In this document: piece after piece, positions 61,507 through 64,000 of the stretch
Position numbering within the stretch: the first letter of the stretch is position 1
Layout: every line of letters starts with the position of its first letter
Origin: JBJEDU01 sp051872395
GTDB lineage: Bacteria > Bacillota_I > Bacilli_A > RFN20 > CAG-826
Assembly (NCBI GenBank): GCA_051872395.1
Contig: JBJEDU010000032.1
Location: 1 to 64,000 of the forward strand
Length of the DNA: 64,000 bases
Direction of reading: 5' to 3'
Notes under the pieces: generated by a model
Database searches by the model: none
What the model saw: only the letters and a program-made list of their open reading frames with translations
Told to the model about the DNA's origin: nothing
Position numbers and translations under genes: made by a program

Positions 61507-62259
61507 ATGCATAAGAATCCTGGCATTTTTAAAGAAGAAGAATTTGTCTTCAAACTCAATAACAAAAAATTTAAAGAACTTACAAACAATTTCAAAAACA
61601 TGATTAATGAAATTTTTGGTGTTGTTGACGATAATCAATTAATTGAATGTTCGTTACATCCAGGATTTCAAAAACCAGATGTGAAAATTAAGTGCGCTGA
61701 TAGAGAAGTTTATGTTTCTATCAAATCTGGTCGCGCGACAGAAATTCACGAAGAAAGCGTAAAAGATTTCGTTTTGTTTTTAAAAGCGGAAGGCATTAGT
61801 CGCGAATCAATTAAAACTGTATTATTTTACATTTATGGTGATGGTTCCTATGATGGCAGTGGTAAAAGGAGATACGAATATAACGAACTTCGGATGATGT
61901 TAAGAACTCGTATTAAACTATTAAATATTGAGCTTAACAAAAGCAAAGATTTTGTCAAAAAAGTGATTGAAAAATATCTTTTTAAAGGTTCTAGAAAAGA
62001 ATTTATTGAAGCAGATTACATATATTTTGGCAACGCTGATTATGGTGTAATTTGTAACAAAAAGCAAATATTTAAACATATTGATGTTAAAAACTGGTCT
62101 TTCATGAGTAATCCTCATATTGGACCTCTTCAATTTAGACCACACGCCAGATATATAAATAAACCGGTAAAAAATGAAAAATATAGACATATTGTCGATA
62201 TTTGGTGGGCAAATTTATTTGAGGATTTAGATTATATATCAAGCCGTTATAATGGATAA
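61507..62259 (+). CDS. Unknown protein with restriction-endonuclease-like motif
   Basis: 250 residues, cytosolic. KPDVKIK followed by VYVSIKSG resembles the PD...(D/E)xK core of nuclease-like folds, with Ser in the usual acidic place and a preceding IEC that could supply Glu. The C-terminal half has basic and aromatic residues (KNWSFMSNPHIGPLQFRPHARYI). ATG at 61507 follows AAAGGGGG. No methyltransferase lies beside it; tRNA-fMet follows. Confidence 0.55.
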   Translation: MHKNPGIFKEEEFVFKLNNKKFKELTNNFKNMINEIFGVVDDNQLIECSLHPGFQKPDVKIKCADREVYVSIKSGRATEIHEESVKDFVLFLKAEGISRESIKTVLFYIYGDGSYDGSGKRRYEYNELRMMLRTRIKLLNIELNKSKDFVKKVIEKYLFKGSRKEFIEADYIYFGNADYGVICNKKQIFKHIDVKNWSFMSNPHIGPLQFRPHARYINKPVKNEKYRHIVDIWWANLFEDLDYISSRYNG

Positions 62260-62304
62260 TTTTAGACAAAAGGTTTCCTTTGTTATGGGCCCGAAAAAAA
62301 GTTG

Positions 62305-62333
62305 TTGACTAACCCCAGCGATTATAATATCAT
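62305..62333 (+). promoter_or_regulatory. Promoter of the initiator tRNA
   Basis: TTGACT, 17 nt, TATCAT, 11 nt before the tRNA. Confidence 0.7.
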
Positions 62334-62344
62334 TAATATTATAT

Positions 62345-62421
62345 CGCGGGGTAGAGCAGTCTGGTAGCTCGTCGGGCCCATAACCCGGAGGCCATTGGTT
62401 CAAATCCATTCCCCGCAACCA
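62345..62421 (+). tRNA. Initiator tRNA-fMet (anticodon CAT)
   Basis: 77-nt cloverleaf with initiator marks: C1-A72 mismatch (CGCGGGG against CCCCGCA) and three G-C pairs next to the loop (GGG/CCC) with loop CCCATAA. Single gene with own promoter and terminator. Confidence 0.97.
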
Positions 62422-62430
62422 ATTGTTTGT

Positions 62431-62463
62431 AACAGCATCGACAAAATCGATGCTGTTTTTTAT
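62431..62463 (+). terminator. Terminator of tRNA-fMet
   Basis: AACAGCATCGA/TCGATGCTGTT perfect 11-bp stem with a 5-nt loop and T run. Confidence 0.93.
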
Positions 62464-62553
62464 TTAAAAAAAGGCGATGATAGTGCCTGCAAACGCAAAA
62501 CAAATTAATTCATCTAAATAATTATGTGGGTGCATTGTATCATTCCTACCCAT
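62464..62553 (-). CDS. Possible small hydrophobic protein (23-29 residues)
   Basis: A minus-strand frame downstream of rpsU: 29 codons from ATG at 62553, or 23 from ATG at 62535, which has TAGGA 8 nt upstream. The C-terminal 15 residues (LICFAFAGTIIAFF) could span a membrane. It lies between the terminators of rpsU and tRNA-fMet; no promoter is clear. May be chance. Confidence 0.3.
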   Translation of the reverse strand: MGRNDTMHPHNYLDELICFAFAGTIIAFF

Positions 62554-62587
62554 TACTGGCAGACAAAAAAGATTAATGTCTTACAAT

Positions 62588-62614
62588 AAAAGAAAAGAGA
62601 CTCTTATGAGTCCC
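62588..62614 (-). terminator. Terminator of rpsU
   Basis: On the minus strand GGGACTC/GAGTCTC (one G-T) with loop ATAA, then TTTTCTTTT. Confidence 0.82.
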
Positions 62615-62623
62615 TAATGCTTG

Positions 62624-62800
62624 TTATTTACGATTTTTTCTTCTAGCGTTTTCGCTTTTTAATTTTCTTTTTAAACCTGGTTTAAGATAAAATTCACGGC
62701 GTTTCGCTTCTTGAATGATACCTGCTTTATTGACTTGGCGTTTAAATCTGCGAATTGCATCATCAAGATTTTCATTGTCTCTGACTATTGTTTTTGGCAT
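62624..62800 (-). CDS. rpsU: 30S ribosomal protein S21
   Basis: 58 residues read on the minus strand: MPKTIVRDNENLDDAIRRFK, then an Arg/Lys-rich remainder with REFYLKPGLKRK, the full S21 pattern. The ATG follows GAGGAGGTGATTTAA, a near-perfect ribosome site. S21 helps initiation at the 30S platform. Confidence 0.96.
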   Translation of the reverse strand: MPKTIVRDNENLDDAIRRFKRQVNKAGIIQEAKRREFYLKPGLKRKLKSENARRKNRK

Positions 62801-62882
62801 TTAAATCACCTCCTCATTTTCAAAACAATATGATTATATCTATATATTAGAGACAATTCAAGTTTAAATTTAAATTAGACTA

Positions 62883-62902
62883 ATCAATGATAATTCATTG
62901 AT
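62883..62902. promoter_or_regulatory. Palindrome between rpsU and the GT4 gene
   Basis: ATCAATGA-TAAT-TCATTGAT, a perfect 8-bp hairpin or operator in the divergent intergenic region. The GT4 promoter candidate TTGAAA, 17 nt, TAGCAT lies downstream (62934-62962). Confidence 0.4.
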
Positions 62903-62980
62903 GGGGATATTGTTCACTCCTCTTTTAGGTATTGAAATCAAATGACTTTTTCGATAGCATATTTAAAGGCGGATTTTATT

Positions 62981-64000
62981 ATGAATATTACAGTTGTTTG
63001 TGATGTATTAGGTGAGGCCAATAACGGTACTACTCTCGCTGCATTAAATTTGATTAATTCTTTAAAACAAAAAGGTCATAAAGTAAATGTTATTTGTCCC
63101 GATCCTCTTAGAAGTGGTGAAGAGGGATTCTTTATTATGCCTTTATGTTCTTTTGGTATATTAAATAGTTATGTTAAGCATAATGGCGTTTCAATTGCTA
63201 AAAGTGATGTCAGCATCATCGATAAAGCGTGTAAAGACGCTGATATAGTGCATAGTATGCTTCCATTTTCAGTAGGAAGAGCAGCAGTTAAATATTGTAT
63301 CGAACATAAAATACCAATTACATCAGGATTTCACGCGCAAGCGGAAAATTTAACTTCACATGTTTTTTCAATGAATATTAAATTGATTAATCGTTGTGTT
63401 TATAACAATTTATGGAATCATTACTATAAATATGTTGACGCTATTCACTTCCCAACAAGATTTATTTGTGAAGTAGCAACAAAATTTGGTATGAAAGGTC
63501 CAAAGCCTTACATAATTTCTAATGGCGTTCAAACTAATTTATTCAATACTAATGTTAAGGTTGAACGACCAAAATATTTGGATGGTTCCTTTGTTATTGT
63601 AATGAGTGGAAGATTATCAAAAGAAAAAAATCAAAAAATATTAATTGATGCGATAAGTAAATCAAAATATAAAAATATTATTCAGCTCATTTTAGCGGGC
63701 GATGGTCCAAGAAAACATGCTCTATTTAAATACGGAATGAAAAAGTTAAAAAATCAACCGATTATCAGAGCATTTAAGCACGAAGAATTAAATACTGTTT
63801 TACGATACGCTGATTTATATGTTCATACTTCAATTATAGAAATTGAAGCCATCAGTTGTTTAGAAGCTTTAGCGTGTGGTTTAGTCCCAGTTATCGCTAA
63901 TTCACCTCGCAGTGCTACAAGTAAATTTTCCTTACGACCAGAATCAAGCTTTAATTATCGCTCTGCAAAAGATTTGGCTAAAAAGATTGACTGGTGGATT
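62981..64000 (+). CDS. Glycosyltransferase family 4 (3' end outside window)
   Basis: 340 codons are open to the last base. GT-B fold: N-terminal DVLGEANNGTTLAALNLI, acceptor side FHAQAENLTSH, then the donor domain with SNGVQTNLF, SGRLSKEKNQKILIDA, LAGDGPRK and the E-x7-E type motif IEIEAISCLEALACG. Similar proteins make glycolipids such as diglucosyl-diacylglycerol or surface glycans. AAAGGCGG precedes the ATG. Confidence 0.87.
   Translation, partial: MNITVVCDVLGEANNGTTLAALNLINSLKQKGHKVNVICPDPLRSGEEGFFIMPLCSFGILNSYVKHNGVSIAKSDVSIIDKACKDADIVHSMLPFSVGRAAVKYCIEHKIPITSGFHAQAENLTSHVFSMNIKLINRCVYNNLWNHYYKYVDAIHFPTRFICEVATKFGMKGPKPYIISNGVQTNLFNTNVKVERPKYLDGSFVIVMSGRLSKEKNQKILIDAISKSKYKNIIQLILAGDGPRKHALFKYGMKKLKNQPIIRAFKHEELNTVLRYADLYVHTSIIEIEAISCLEALACGLVPVIANSPRSATSKFSLRPESSFNYRSAKDLAKKIDWWI

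Noticed and set aside
1..64000. Mycoplasma-type genetic code (TGA = Trp)
   Set aside because: TGA ends the first ABC gene and the MBL gene exactly at overlaps with the next starts, and Trp is encoded by TGG throughout.
1..64000. CRISPR array, insertion sequence, prophage or integrated element
   Set aside because: No regularly spaced repeats, transposase, integrase or phage structural genes were seen on either strand.

Overview
The window comes from a small, AT-rich (by eye under 30% GC) chromosome of a fermentative, low-GC Gram-positive type bacterium. Gene content and style (MgtE, YchF, RNA polymerase delta subunit, long HPF, CIRCE-controlled hsp20, PotA-PotB-PotCD, TarI/TarJ, LicD, MscL, fused MacB-type ABC proteins) point to Bacillota or Mycoplasmatota relatives of the Bacilli, such as RF39, Erysipelotrichia or Acholeplasma-like lineages; this placement is inference. 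TGA works as a stop codon (it ends the first ABC gene and the MBL-fold gene), so the code is standard and not that of Mycoplasma. No prophage, insertion sequence, CRISPR array or rRNA operon is visible. The gene order is that of a compact core chromosome.

Layout. 0-5.3 kb: 3' end of fhs, then two fused ATPase-permease ABC genes. 5.4-12.5 kb: ychF, ispF, argS, rpoE, fba, a cysteine-cluster protein, nrnA, cysQ. 12.5-16.3 kb: two tRNAs behind nfu, then a TetR gene divergent from an ABC efflux pair. 16.4-20.2 kb: an unknown protein, ugd, an unknown membrane protein, and a choline-kinase-like gene. 20.2-27.7 kb: five tRNAs, pgi with an S1 protein, HAD, LemA-like, gpmI, pepF. 27.7-34.9 kb (mostly minus): small membrane proteins, GNAT, tRNA-Leu, a GT-C/flavoprotein/GtrA glycosylation set, mgtE. 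35-40.8 kb: pduL, TSCPD protein, SAM riboswitch and metK, hpf, Cof-type HAD, unknowns, hsp20. 40.9-47.7 kb: EFR1-type flavodoxin/ferredoxin, a large anchored unknown, mscL, MBL, adenosine deaminase, L-LDH, a double-thioredoxin lipoprotein. 48-53 kb: polyamine transporter potA-potB-potCD. 53.1-53.8 kb: seven tRNAs. 53.9-62.3 kb: licD-tarI-tarJ, rsmE, mtaB, rpmF, deoC and unknowns. 62.3-64 kb: initiator tRNA, rpsU, and a glycosyltransferase cut by the window end.

How it fits together. The metabolic genes describe glycolysis to lactate and acyl-phosphate (pgi, fba, gpmI, ldh, pduL), nucleoside salvage (deoC, adenosine deaminase), one-carbon and SAM metabolism (fhs, metK) and the MEP isoprenoid route (ispF). 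Envelope genes (ugd, licA-like, licD, tarIJ, GT-C, GtrA, GT4) indicate a decorated cell surface with ribitol-phosphate chemistry. Sixteen tRNA genes are present.

Most interesting regulatory signals: an ABC gene that seems to start at ATT with its Shine-Dalgarno sequence inside the upstream terminator hairpin; many genes whose -10 box lies only 6-12 nt before the ATG (leaderless transcripts); gpmI and deoC with a hairpin between Shine-Dalgarno and start; a SAM riboswitch without the usual kinked P2; a tRNA-Cys enclosed by a 12-bp inverted repeat; a probable leader-peptide attenuator before the licA-like gene; a structured TTCGAA-rich leader before potA; and a PotC-PotD fusion carrying an internal lipoprotein signal.
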